From contig JAAEZV010000011.1 of assembly GCA_018222695.1 (NCBI GenBank), positions 1-17,020 on the forward strand: DNA of 17,020 nt, written 5' to 3'. Below, piece after piece: positions 6,860-14,870 of the stretch (position 1 is its first letter; the number at the start of each line of letters is the position of its first letter). The notes under the pieces were generated by a model. The model worked only from the letters and a program-made list of their open reading frames with translations, did not search any database and was not told where the DNA came from. The position numbers were made by a program, and so were the translations under genes. Origin of the DNA: Gammaproteobacteria bacterium (lineage in GTDB: Bacteria; Pseudomonadota; Gammaproteobacteria; Pseudomonadales; Halieaceae).

Positions 6860-9658
6860 CTAGATAAAGAGCTTGACCAGCTCCGTGGTGTGCTCCCGTC
6901 GCAGGGCCGCTAGTTCGCTATCTGAGAGCACCTCGACCTTCTCGTCCGGCGTGACCTTGAATAGCGGCTGGCCCTTGGAAATGATCACGCCATCGCCCTC
7001 TACCAACACTTCATCGACAGTGCCAGAGAACGGCGCTACCACTTTGTTGAACATTTTCATCACTTCAACAATATAGAGCGGCTCGCCCGCGTCGAAATGC
7101 TGGCCGGCCTCGACATAGAGTGGTGCCTCAGGCACTTCACGCCCATAAAACATCCCTCCGCTTTCCGCGACGATCTCGTCAGACTTTGCCACTGGCGGCG
7201 GTGCTAACGCCTTGGCCATCGCTTTTTGGTGCGCTTCATCCAATAGGCGATCAGGTAGATGGATGGTCATATCGGGATTGACGTCTAGGTCATAAAACCC
7301 GGTGAATCGCGCCATCGCCGGCAACAGTTCCAGGATCTCTGCGCCGACCTGATACCCACGATGCGCTGCCTGTATCGCTGACCAATCTGATGCATCGACA
7401 GCATCAGGCGCGGATCCCGCCAACAACTCGCTCATGCCGGCCCAATCGTCAGTGTCGAACCGCTTGCCAAGCTCGGTGTAGAAGTCTTCTGCATCCGAGA
7501 GGATCGCGTGGTCGTGGTCCCAAATCATATTCGCGGCCGGCAACGTGTCGTTCCAATCCAGTCTCAGGAAGTGGTAGGTATCGGCCAGGACCTCGACGGG
7601 GTTTTCTGCCCAAGAGAAGTGGCCGTCCTCAAACCGGAAGGCACCCTGATTAAGACTCAACCAGCCCGATAAGAGATGTGGTGAAGCCATTAATTGTTTA
7701 ATGGGCCGAAGGAGCAAGCTCTCCTTGGCGGAGAGGACCTTTTGCAAGGCGCTCTGATCGGAAGCTGCCGCTTGCACTCTCGCAGCACACAGCTGCTGCC
7801 AAGCCACATCCACGTCGACACGCCCAGCCTCCTGGGCCAGCTCTCCCACTGCCGTGAGGTAGGGCACAATGAATTGGGTCGTAGGGCGTGCGTTGACCGT
7901 GCGGCCGAGGAACCAGTGCACCAGCCCATAATGGAACGCAAGGTTGGTCGCCAGATCCTTGCCCCGCAATCGACTGGCTCTCAAAACCTCTGCCATGTGT
8001 TCGTAAGCCGACTCGCGACTGTCGCCCACCGTCAGGAGAAGCGCGATGTTGGAGTCATAGGCACCCGCCAGCGTGTATTCCATGAACACATCGGTATCGG
8101 GGTTATGCAGACTGATGCCCTGATCGTCACGAATCTCGCCCTCGATGGGGTCTGACCAGAACTCCACAATGCCCCCGGCACTGGGCTGCAGGGCGTCATT
8201 AGTGGCATTGAGCCGCGCTTCGAGAGAATCTGGCAATCGCGCAATGCGTTCGGGCTTTGGCAACTTCTCGCCGTGCACAGCCAATAGCACCATGGCCTCA
8301 ACCAGCGACTCCACGACAAAAGCATCGTCGGCGTCATCTGGATTAGCAAAACGCATGGCATAGCAGAGCTCAGAGACGCGGTGCTCCACCTGAATCCGGG
8401 TATTCATCTCCATGAAGAAGTGCTGGTCACGATCGACAATACATTCAAAGGTCGACACCGAATCGAGGCCGACTGCCTCTCCAAAGCGAGCCGCTTCAGC
8501 CTCCATCACGTCCAGCGTCTTAACGTCTTGAGCGAGCACTGCGGCCTCATCGGCCGCACCAGCCTGTGAAGCCCGCGCCTCGGCCGCCTGGAGCGACTCC
8601 CGCGTCACCGACACTTCGAGGAGCTTCTGCTCATGCATCTGTAGGGAGCAGTCTCTGCCACCCAACGTAATGCACCAGTCACCATTCCCGATCACCTGAA
8701 TCTCTTGATGCCGGGTGGTTTCAATGTTGAGCTCGACCAGAACGTTCTTGTTGTCGCCAACGCCGGTGGTCTTCACTTCATTGAGGATTTCGCGAACCAG
8801 TTCCGGCGTGCGATCGGCCTGGCCCAGAGGCACGATGCGCTGACCCTTACCGCCACCACCACCAATGGCCTTCAAGCGCACCCTGTTCTGCGGGTACTGC
8901 TCGCTCATCTTCAGCACTGCCTCGGTCAGCGTCTCGCTGAGCTCGTCGATGGTATAGAGATCAATGCCCTTGCGATAACTCGCGGTCAGAACCGCCTCGG
9001 CCAGCGCCTCTAGATCACCCTCGGGGGTCTCGCCATCAAGCTCAAGCCCGTGTTCTGCGACGAGCGCGGTCAAAGCCCCTTGATCGGGGTGCTTCTTGAG
9101 CAGCGTCAATGTGGTGCCGTTATCAATCCCTGGCGTGACCGAAACGCCGGCCTTAAGCGCTGTCCGCTTGGCTTCATCCTTCAGGCCCGCCTGCCTCACG
9201 GTCCGGGAGCACGGCCCGATGAAATTCAGCCCCGCCCGCTCCATTGAAGCCACCATCTGCTCGTCTTCAGCCATGAAGCCGTACCCGGCAAAAATTGCGT
9301 TGTACCCGTGGGCATGCGCAATGGCGATGATGTCAGCAATGCGCTGCTCTCTCTCTTCCTTGGTCGCGCCGCTATAGTCGGGCACGCGATGCACTCGACC
9401 CGGATCCGTCAGCACTCTGAGCTCAGGCGCGAGCGCGCCCCGGTACACAATGGAGTCCTTCTCGGACAACAGAATCCCATATCCGTCGATTCCCATTTCA
9501 GAGAACACATCCATGGCTTCTTTACGGATCGGTCCCCGACAGATGATCAGCGGCTTCAGGTGGTCGCAACGGAACTGCTCCGTCCACTCTGAGCGACGCA
9601 CCTTGCTGCGGCGATCGCCGTGTATCAACGGGTTATTGAGGTAGTGTTGGGTACCCAA
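6860..9658 (-). CDS. Divergent biotin carboxylase / biotin carrier subunit of an acyl-CoA (probably propionyl-CoA) carboxylase
   Basis: 932 residues, against roughly 660-700 in usual propionyl-CoA carboxylase alpha chains. The biotin carboxylase part (about 35-590) keeps the ATP-grasp core: K160, K263 before the loop GGGGGKG (266-272), K345, E405, E417 and the catalytic block N419-T-R421-x-Q423-V424-E425, plus a BC-C domain from about 478. Differences from canonical enzymes, aligned from memory to E. coli AccC: IICRGPIRKEA replaces the I-A-N-R-G-E-I-A motif, E343 stands where AccC has H236, and R427 follows VEH where Pro is usual. About 55-60 extra residues lie between G177 and V260, with shorter insertions before E405 and before R482. 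Residues about 595-825 match nothing I recognise. The biotin domain (about 828-903) has EVMKM, with K868 the biotin site, and a 29-residue tail follows. Start is TTG 9658 with GGGAG nine bases upstream. Confidence 0.85.
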   Translation of the reverse strand: MGTQHYLNNPLIHGDRRSKVRRSEWTEQFRCDHLKPLIICRGPIRKEAMDVFSEMGIDGYGILLSEKDSIVYRGALAPELRVLTDPGRVHRVPDYSGATKEEREQRIADIIAIAHAHGYNAIFAGYGFMAEDEQMVASMERAGLNFIGPCSRTVRQAGLKDEAKRTALKAGVSVTPGIDNGTTLTLLKKHPDQGALTALVAEHGLELDGETPEGDLEALAEAVLTASYRKGIDLYTIDELSETLTEAVLKMSEQYPQNRVRLKAIGGGGGKGQRIVPLGQADRTPELVREILNEVKTTGVGDNKNVLVELNIETTRHQEIQVIGNGDWCITLGGRDCSLQMHEQKLLEVSVTRESLQAAEARASQAGAADEAAVLAQDVKTLDVMEAEAARFGEAVGLDSVSTFECIVDRDQHFFMEMNTRIQVEHRVSELCYAMRFANPDDADDAFVVESLVEAMVLLAVHGEKLPKPERIARLPDSLEARLNATNDALQPSAGGIVEFWSDPIEGEIRDDQGISLHNPDTDVFMEYTLAGAYDSNIALLLTVGDSRESAYEHMAEVLRASRLRGKDLATNLAFHYGLVHWFLGRTVNARPTTQFIVPYLTAVGELAQEAGRVDVDVAWQQLCAARVQAAASDQSALQKVLSAKESLLLRPIKQLMASPHLLSGWLSLNQGAFRFEDGHFSWAENPVEVLADTYHFLRLDWNDTLPAANMIWDHDHAILSDAEDFYTELGKRFDTDDWAGMSELLAGSAPDAVDASDWSAIQAAHRGYQVGAEILELLPAMARFTGFYDLDVNPDMTIHLPDRLLDEAHQKAMAKALAPPPVAKSDEIVAESGGMFYGREVPEAPLYVEAGQHFDAGEPLYIVEVMKMFNKVVAPFSGTVDEVLVEGDGVIISKGQPLFKVTPDEKVEVLSDSELAALRREHTTELVKLFI

Positions 9659-9681
9659 GGTGTTTTGCTCCCGGCCGTCGA

Positions 9682-11403
9682 TCAGTGGAATTCGCGCTGA
9701 ACCGCTTGCATCGGTCCCGGCGTGTAATGTCTCAGACAGAAAGCCATCTGAGTGGCCAGCGTTTTGCGCAGGTCGGCCGGCATGACAATCTCGGAAATCG
9801 AGCCCAGACTCAGGGCCTCTTCTGGGTTCATAATCTCTCGTTCATAGCGCTGGGCAAGCAGCGCCTCCTCCGCTTTAATCGCCGCGTCGACCGCCGCCTC
9901 AGCTTCCGCGCTCGCCTGCTCTTCGGGCAGGCCGCTCGAGACGCGCGCCTTGGTTTCAGCGTCGAGCTGGGCCGAGCGACCCGCTCGGATCTTTTTCAGC
10001 TCGTCTTTGTAAACATACTCCACACCAGCCGGCCCCATCACAGCAACCCGCGTGGTCGGCAACGCGACCACGAAGTCGGCACCCGTCGCGTAATTGTTGT
10101 AGGACGCATAGGCGCCACCAAAGGCGTTACGCACCAGCACAAGAAAGCGTGGCGTGCGCAAATCAACAATCGCATCCAGCATCGCCCGTCCCGCCTGAAC
10201 AATACCGCGGTGCTCCTGCTCACTGCCGGGCAAGAAACCGGTTGTGTCCTCAAGAAAGATGACCGGAATGTTGTAAAGGTTGCAGAACCGGATGAATCGC
10301 GCATTTTTATAGGCGGCATCGATATCGATTTGCCCCGAGGCAACGGCAGAGTTGTTGGCAACAAAGCCCACCACATTGCCACCCATGCGGCCAAACGCCG
10401 TGATGGTATTGCGAGCGCGGTCCGCCTGCGTCTCCAAGAAATCACCGTGGTCACACAACTGCTGAATCAAAATACTGATATCAAATGGCGTGTTGAACCC
10501 GGTTGGCGAGTTGAAAGCCTTCTTCAGCAAAATGTCGATGTCGACTGTCTGGCGCGCGACAGGGTCTGAGGTCTCTCTGTAAGGAGCCAAAGATTGATTC
10601 GAATCGGGCAAGTATCGCAGCAACTCGCGTACCTTTCTCAAAGCAGCGACCTCGTCCTCCACGACAAAATCAGTCACGCCGGTTTGACTGTGCACCGCCG
10701 GGCCGCCCAACTCATCGGGCGTGATGTCCTCACCCAGCACGCTTTTGACGACACCGGGCCCTGTCAGACCAAAAAACGTATCTTTGGGCTGGATAAGGAA
10801 GCTCCCCTGACGCGGCAGGTAACTGCCTCCACCGGCGTTAAAGCCAAACATGCACATGATGCTGGGCACGATGCCGCTGATTTTTCGTAACGCGGTAAAA
10901 GCGTCGGCATAGCCATCGAGGCCGCCGACACCCGCCGGTATGTATGCGCCAGCGGAATCATTAAGACCGACTAGCGGGATATGGCGCTTGGCTGCAAGCT
11001 CAAACAAACGCGCCAGTTTCTTGCCATTGGTCGCATCCATGGAGCCGGCGCGAACCGTGAAATCGTGGCCATACACCGCAACGTCCCGGCCGTCGACCGT
11101 GATAATCGCTGTGACCAGTGAAGCACCATCCAGATTCGGACCCCAGTTCTGATACAGCACGTGAGGCTCATCATCCGCGAGGTAGCGAATACGCTCCCAT
11201 ACGGTCATGCGGCCTTTAAGATGCTGCCTTTGCCGGCTGGGGGTGCCGGCGGCGACATAAGGCCGCTCCCGCAACTCGGCGCCGCGCTGAAGCGTCGCTT
11301 CGTACCGCCCTAATTCGGCGTCTTCAGTCACTGCCTGGGAGAACGGGTTTTCCAGTGACACGGCCGACCCGCTTTGGACGGCTTCTTCGCTACCATTACT
11401 CAT
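9682..11403 (-). CDS. Acyl-CoA carboxylase carboxyltransferase (beta) subunit, probably propionyl-CoA
   Basis: 573 residues with two crotonase-fold halves; canonical PccB chains are about 510-540. It moves carboxyl from carboxybiotin to the acyl-CoA alpha carbon. The N-terminal half (about 60-300) has [18 protein letters not shown] around 148-165 and an oxyanion loop AGGGSYLP (190-197). The C-terminal half has the second oxyanion loop [16 protein letters not shown] (428-443) and [16 protein letters not shown] (454-469). A433 occupies the position that is Asp in typical PccB (D422 of Streptomyces) and Ile in acetyl-CoA-accepting relatives. An Ala/Glu/Lys-rich, helix-forming insertion runs from about 471 to 524. 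It is the first gene of the minus-strand operon and lies 23 bases before the biotin subunit. ATG 11403 has a weak GAGAG site. The propionyl-CoA role comes from the downstream epimerase and mutase, not from sequence alone. Confidence 0.87.
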   Translation of the reverse strand: MSNGSEEAVQSGSAVSLENPFSQAVTEDAELGRYEATLQRGAELRERPYVAAGTPSRQRQHLKGRMTVWERIRYLADDEPHVLYQNWGPNLDGASLVTAIITVDGRDVAVYGHDFTVRAGSMDATNGKKLARLFELAAKRHIPLVGLNDSAGAYIPAGVGGLDGYADAFTALRKISGIVPSIMCMFGFNAGGGSYLPRQGSFLIQPKDTFFGLTGPGVVKSVLGEDITPDELGGPAVHSQTGVTDFVVEDEVAALRKVRELLRYLPDSNQSLAPYRETSDPVARQTVDIDILLKKAFNSPTGFNTPFDISILIQQLCDHGDFLETQADRARNTITAFGRMGGNVVGFVANNSAVASGQIDIDAAYKNARFIRFCNLYNIPVIFLEDTTGFLPGSEQEHRGIVQAGRAMLDAIVDLRTPRFLVLVRNAFGGAYASYNNYATGADFVVALPTTRVAVMGPAGVEYVYKDELKKIRAGRSAQLDAETKARVSSGLPEEQASAEAEAAVDAAIKAEEALLAQRYEREIMNPEEALSLGSISEIVMPADLRKTLATQMAFCLRHYTPGPMQAVQREFH

Positions 11404-11550
11404 GGGTGGTCTCTCAGATTTGCGGGGATCATGGCGCCAAACAGGACAAAATCGTAGATCCCACGATACGGGGCTCTGTGCACAGGGCGTGACATTACTT
11501 ATCCTTATATCTACCTGTCAATTTTATCCCTAATCCTTATAGGGTTATGT
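11404..11550. promoter_or_regulatory. Divergent control region between the methylmalonyl-CoA operon and pabB
   Basis: This 147-base gap separates two divergent starts and must carry both promoters. A minus-strand TTGACA box (11516-11521) could be a -35 element; 16 bases on lies AGTAAT (11494-11499), a fair -10 match. ATCCTTATA occurs at 11501-11509 and again at 11533-11541, exactly 32 bases apart (about three helical turns), with further ATCC cores at 11526. A perfect 10-base palindrome CTGTGCACAG lies at 11476-11485, and ATCGT/ACGAT arms with a 7-base spacer at 11451-11467. I see no known regulator motif, and no regulator gene lies next to the operon. Confidence 0.55.
11528..11544 (+). promoter_or_regulatory. 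Inverted repeat covering the pabB ribosome binding site
   Basis: CCCTA (11528-11532) and TAGGG (11540-11544) are perfect inverted arms around a 7-base loop. The right arm contains the AGGG that is the best ribosome binding site for pabB ATG 11551 (six bases between). The element could be a protein operator or a small RNA hairpin hiding the ribosome site; a five-pair stem is marginal on its own. Confidence 0.35.
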
Positions 11551-12915
11551 ATGGCGTCACTCGGCGAAGTCACTGCTCTCGACTACACGGCTACCCTCGC
11601 GGAGTGGGCTGGGCAATTTTCCGATCTACCTGGCTTCGTCTACCTCGACAGTGGCACCAACGGGCACGGTGCCGAGCTCGAGATCGTGACGGCCCTACCG
11701 ACCGTCATCCATCGGTTGCAGGATTATTCGGCGAACCTTGCCGAATGGATGACCGCACTTGAGACAGATTTGCACAGCGCCTGCGCCCAGAGACCTATCT
11801 TGGGCACATCAGAGTGCTTCACCGGGTGTGTGGCGATCGGTAGCCTCGACTACGATGCCCCTGCTGGTAACCTTCGGGCTCAAGATCAGCCCGACTCCCG
11901 AACCATGGCTGGGCTTTATCACTGGTTGCTGGTCACCCATCGCAGTAGTCAAACTACCGAGCTGCTCATACATCCTGACTGCCCGACGGTGACCCGACAA
12001 CGGATCACAGCACTTATTAAAACCAGACCAACCACTGTACCTGCGAGCTTTCATCTCGCAGAACATTTTCGTCCCGCCATCGATAAACCGCAGTATCAGG
12101 CACATATCGCGCGGATTCAGGACTACATACTGGCCGGGGACTGCTATCAGGTGAACTATGCGCAGCGCTTCGAAGCGACCCTCGAGGGCGACGCATGGTC
12201 GGCCTACCGGTATGTCAGAACGCTTTTGGCCGGCGGATTCTCCGGTTTTCTCCGCACGGCCGAGGACCACGCAATTCTCTCACTGTCCCCTGAGCGCTTC
12301 CTGAAGATTCATCATGGCACCGTCACGTCCCAACCCATCAAGGGTACGGCGCCCAGACATACCGACCCCGAGCAAGACGCGGCGCTGGCAAAAGCGCTTC
12401 TCAACTCCGAGAAAGATCGCGCAGAAAACGTGATGATCACCGACCTACTGCGCAATGATCTCGGCCAGTTCTGTGAAATCGGCAGCGTGAAAGTCACGGA
12501 ACTGTGCGGCTTACACAGCTTCAACAACGTGCACCATCTGATCAGTACGGTAGAGGGCAAGCTGGCGCCCGGCGTAAGCGCGGGCCAAATGCTACTCGCC
12601 ACATCACCCGGCGGCTCGATTACTGGAGCACCCAAAAAGCGGGCTGTCGAAATCATCGCTGAATTGGAAGCCACGACCCGGGGCGCATACTGTGGCTCGC
12701 TGTTCATCCTCGGTGGCGACGATTGGTTGCAAAGCAGCATCGCGATCAGAACATTGGAAGTCACCGGCGACACGGTCCACTGCTGGGGTGGCGGCGGCAT
12801 CACCGCCAGCTCACAGTGGGAAGCGGAGTATCAGGAAACCCTCGACAAGGTCGGACCCATTATGGCGGCGCTCGAGGAGGCCAATCAGTGCTCGGGTAAC
12901 TCAATCCCTTCGTAG
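11551..12915 (+). CDS. pabB: Aminodeoxychorismate synthase component I (PabB)
   Basis: 454 residues, close to the E. coli length of 453. With a glutaminase partner (PabA/TrpG, not in this window) it converts chorismate to 4-amino-4-deoxychorismate on the way to p-aminobenzoate and folate, in the cytoplasm. The chorismate-binding domain (about 180-445) has DCYQVNYAQRF near 197, PIKGT at 262-266 with the lysine (K264, equal to E. coli K274) that separates PabB from anthranilate synthases, SEKDRAENVMITDLLRNDLG at 286-305, and PGGSITGAPK at 353-362. Active-site glutamates lie in the C-terminal WEAEYQET segment. ATG 11551 has an AGGG site; an overlapping ATG at 11547 is in another frame. Its 3' end overlaps convergent cysB by 31 bases. 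It stands alone on its strand, opposite the propionate operon. Confidence 0.93.
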   Translation: MASLGEVTALDYTATLAEWAGQFSDLPGFVYLDSGTNGHGAELEIVTALPTVIHRLQDYSANLAEWMTALETDLHSACAQRPILGTSECFTGCVAIGSLDYDAPAGNLRAQDQPDSRTMAGLYHWLLVTHRSSQTTELLIHPDCPTVTRQRITALIKTRPTTVPASFHLAEHFRPAIDKPQYQAHIARIQDYILAGDCYQVNYAQRFEATLEGDAWSAYRYVRTLLAGGFSGFLRTAEDHAILSLSPERFLKIHHGTVTSQPIKGTAPRHTDPEQDAALAKALLNSEKDRAENVMITDLLRNDLGQFCEIGSVKVTELCGLHSFNNVHHLISTVEGKLAPGVSAGQMLLATSPGGSITGAPKKRAVEIIAELEATTRGAYCGSLFILGGDDWLQSSIAIRTLEVTGDTVHCWGGGGITASSQWEAEYQETLDKVGPIMAALEEANQCSGNSIPS

Positions 12916-13859
12916 AGCGCGATGCGGTCTGTCAGCTTGGCGCGAGACAATGCTTCCTGCACCAGCTCTCGCCCAAGATGTGGCGCCAGCTCGTGAATGA
13001 AATCGTGCATGTAGCCCCGGAGAAAGGTGCCCTTTCTGAATCCCAAGCTCGTCACAGAACTTGCAAACAGGTGTGACACGTCGATCTTTACGAGATCAGA
13101 ATCCAGCGGCGGGTCGTAGGCCATACCTGCGATCAAGCCCACACCTAGCCCAAGGCGGACGTAAGTCTTGATCACATCCGAGTCGACCGCGGTAAAGACA
13201 ACCCTGGGCGTGAGCCCCCGGTCGTTAAAGGCCTCATCCAGCTTGGATCGCCCTGTGAAACCGGTGGTGTAAGTCACAATCGGGTGCTCAGCAATGGCCT
13301 CAAGAGAGCAATGATCGAGGGATGTCAGCGGATGCCCCTGAGGCACCACCACGCAGCGATTCCATCGATAGCAAGGCAACGTAATGAGACTGGAAAACTG
13401 ATTGAGTGCCTCGGTGGCGATCACAAAGTCGACTTCCCCGTCTGCAGCCATTTGCGCGACCTGTGGCGGGGTGCCTTGCTTCATAACCAACGACACGTCG
13501 GGATATCGCGCCATGAACGCTTTGATCACACTGGGCAACACGTAACGAGCCTGCGTGTGAGTGGTCGCAATAGACAGGGTGCCGGCGGTCTCGTCTGAGA
13601 ATTCCTGCGCCACTTTCTTGATCGAATCTGCCTTGCGGAGAATCTCACCAGCCAGATCCAGAATCACCTCGCCAGCCGGGGTGATGTGCGTGAGGTGCTT
13701 GCCGCTACGAGCGAATACCTCAACGCCGAGCTCATCCTCGAGGAGTCGAATTTGCTTGCTGATACCCGGTTGCGACGTAAAAAGACTCTGCGCGGTAGCG
13801 GACACGTTAAGATCGTGGTGCGCCACTTCCCAGATGTACCTTAGCTGCTGCAGCTTCAC
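12885..13859 (-). CDS. cysB: LysR-type transcriptional regulator CysB
   Basis: 324 residues, the same length as E. coli CysB and similar throughout. CysB activates sulfate assimilation and cysteine synthesis genes with N-acetylserine as inducer, and usually represses its own gene. The winged helix-turn-helix is at residues 1-60 (NVSATAQSLFTSQPGISKQ, then DELGVEVFARSGKHLT). The effector domain from about 90 has TTHTQARYVLPSVIKAF, where T100, T102 and Q103 of the E. coli protein contact ligand, and TYTTGFTGRSKLDEAF and TYVRLGLGVGLIAGMA as in known CysB. The start is GTG 13859, supported by an AGAGAGG site nine bases upstream and by the exact KLQQLRYI opening. The last ten codons overlap the end of pabB on the opposite strand. 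No topA or cysH is seen alongside. Confidence 0.95.
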   Translation of the reverse strand: MKLQQLRYIWEVAHHDLNVSATAQSLFTSQPGISKQIRLLEDELGVEVFARSGKHLTHITPAGEVILDLAGEILRKADSIKKVAQEFSDETAGTLSIATTHTQARYVLPSVIKAFMARYPDVSLVMKQGTPPQVAQMAADGEVDFVIATEALNQFSSLITLPCYRWNRCVVVPQGHPLTSLDHCSLEAIAEHPIVTYTTGFTGRSKLDEAFNDRGLTPRVVFTAVDSDVIKTYVRLGLGVGLIAGMAYDPPLDSDLVKIDVSHLFASSVTSLGFRKGTFLRGYMHDFIHELAPHLGRELVQEALSRAKLTDRIALYEGIELPEH

Positions 13860-13962
13860 GCCTGAGCGCCTCTCTGGAGCCCCTTATTTCTGTTAAACCT
13901 TACTCCCCTTTTTGACGGGTGACTAGCAAGAAGGAATAAAATTTCGATTTCTTATAAGCAAA
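13860..13962 (-). promoter_or_regulatory. AT-rich leader upstream of cysB
   Basis: The 103 bases between the nucleotidase stop and the cysB GTG must hold the cysB promoter unless it is read from the genes upstream. The stretch 13928-13958 is markedly AT-rich compared with its surroundings. It contains AAGAA and TTCTT arms (13928-13932 and 13949-13953, 16-base spacer) and the palindrome CTTATAAG (13951-13958). This is the kind of position where an autoregulatory CysB site would sit, but I cannot match a defined CysB consensus, and no convincing -35/-10 pair is visible. Confidence 0.4.
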
Positions 13963-14865
13963 TCAGTCGGCGTTAGCGACACCATGCGGCACATGCCCGG
14001 TAGGAACATGTCCGGCTGCGTCGTTGCAATGCACTTGCTGGTCGTCAAAAAACACGTCGGCCCGATAGGCCCTTAGGAACTCTGTTTTGGTCAGCCCGCC
14101 TAGAAAGATCGATTCATCGATGCGCACGTCCCACGCTCTCAGCGTTCGGATAACCCGTTCGTGAGCCGGTGCTGAACGAGCCGTCACGAGTGCTGTGCGG
14201 ATGGGCGGATGCTCAGCAGGCAGGGCCTGCTGCAGTCGTTGCAGTGAGGCCAGAAAGTTCTTGAAAGGCCCGCCCATGAGCGGCTGTTTCCGGGCAGCAT
14301 CCTCATTGGCGGCGAAGGCGTCCAACCCATCGCGCTTATAAATCTGCTCCGCCTCATCGGAGAACAACACCGCGTCACCATCAAAAGCGAACCGCAATTG
14401 ATCATCTCCGGTTGCGGCAGTGGCATTGGACACCAGCGTGGCTGCCGCCACACCATGCTCAAGCGCCACCCGAACATCGCCGCCCTCTGCGGAGAGAAAT
14501 AATTGGCAACCAAACGCCTCGATGTAACGCCACGGCGGCTCCCCACCACAAAAAGCCGCCCGGGTAATCCCCAACCCGTAATGCTCGATAGAGTTGAAGA
14601 CCCGCAAACCGGTATCCGCACTGTTGCGAGAAAGCAGTATCACCTCGATGCCCAGCGAGTCGGGAAGCTGGCTGTTGAGTGCCAGTAACTTCTTGACCAT
14701 TGGGAAAGCCTGCCCGGGCTCGAGCGTCTCGTCTTCTTTCTCTACTTGGTAGTCGGAATAGGCGTCCAGACCTTCTTGCTCGAAAATGCGATGCGCGTCG
14801 TCAAGGTTAAACAGCGCCCGCGACGAGATCGCGATCACCAGCTTTTGCGCACCCGTCTCCGCCAC
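13963..14865 (-). CDS. Cytosolic 5'-nucleotidase, cN-I-like (PF06189-type)
   Basis: 300 residues, about the usual length of the bacterial branch of this HAD-fold family, which also includes the vertebrate AMP-preferring nucleotidases NT5C1A/B. It is expected to dephosphorylate nucleoside monophosphates in the cytoplasm; the exact substrate cannot be read from sequence. Family features: IAISSRALFNL at 11-20, the nucleophile motif D162-G-D164 in FAFDGDAVLFSDEAE, VTARSAPAHERVIR around 228-240, GLTKTEFL with K260, the acidic pair D274-D275, and the C-terminal GHVPTGHVPHGV. Translation starts at GTG 14865; only a weak ribosome site is seen, and ATGs further in would remove the first strand. The gene lies five bases after the AGCS symporter stop, so the two are almost surely cotranslated. 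Confidence 0.88.
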   Translation of the reverse strand: MAETGAQKLVIAISSRALFNLDDAHRIFEQEGLDAYSDYQVEKEDETLEPGQAFPMVKKLLALNSQLPDSLGIEVILLSRNSADTGLRVFNSIEHYGLGITRAAFCGGEPPWRYIEAFGCQLFLSAEGGDVRVALEHGVAAATLVSNATAATGDDQLRFAFDGDAVLFSDEAEQIYKRDGLDAFAANEDAARKQPLMGGPFKNFLASLQRLQQALPAEHPPIRTALVTARSAPAHERVIRTLRAWDVRIDESIFLGGLTKTEFLRAYRADVFFDDQQVHCNDAAGHVPTGHVPHGVANAD

Positions 14866-14870
14866 GAGCT

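Noticed and set aside
7694..8155. Open frame of 153 codons antisense to the unassigned middle part of the biotin subunit
   Set aside because: I considered whether the unassigned region of the biotin subunit reflects another gene, but the minus frame is continuous from the BC-C domain to the biotin domain and the antisense frame shows no motif.
9685..10569. Open frame of 294 codons on the plus strand, antisense to the carboxyltransferase gene
   Set aside because: It lies wholly inside a well-supported gene on the other strand, has a low-complexity Arg/His-rich translation with no family motif, and is typical of antisense frames in GC-rich DNA.
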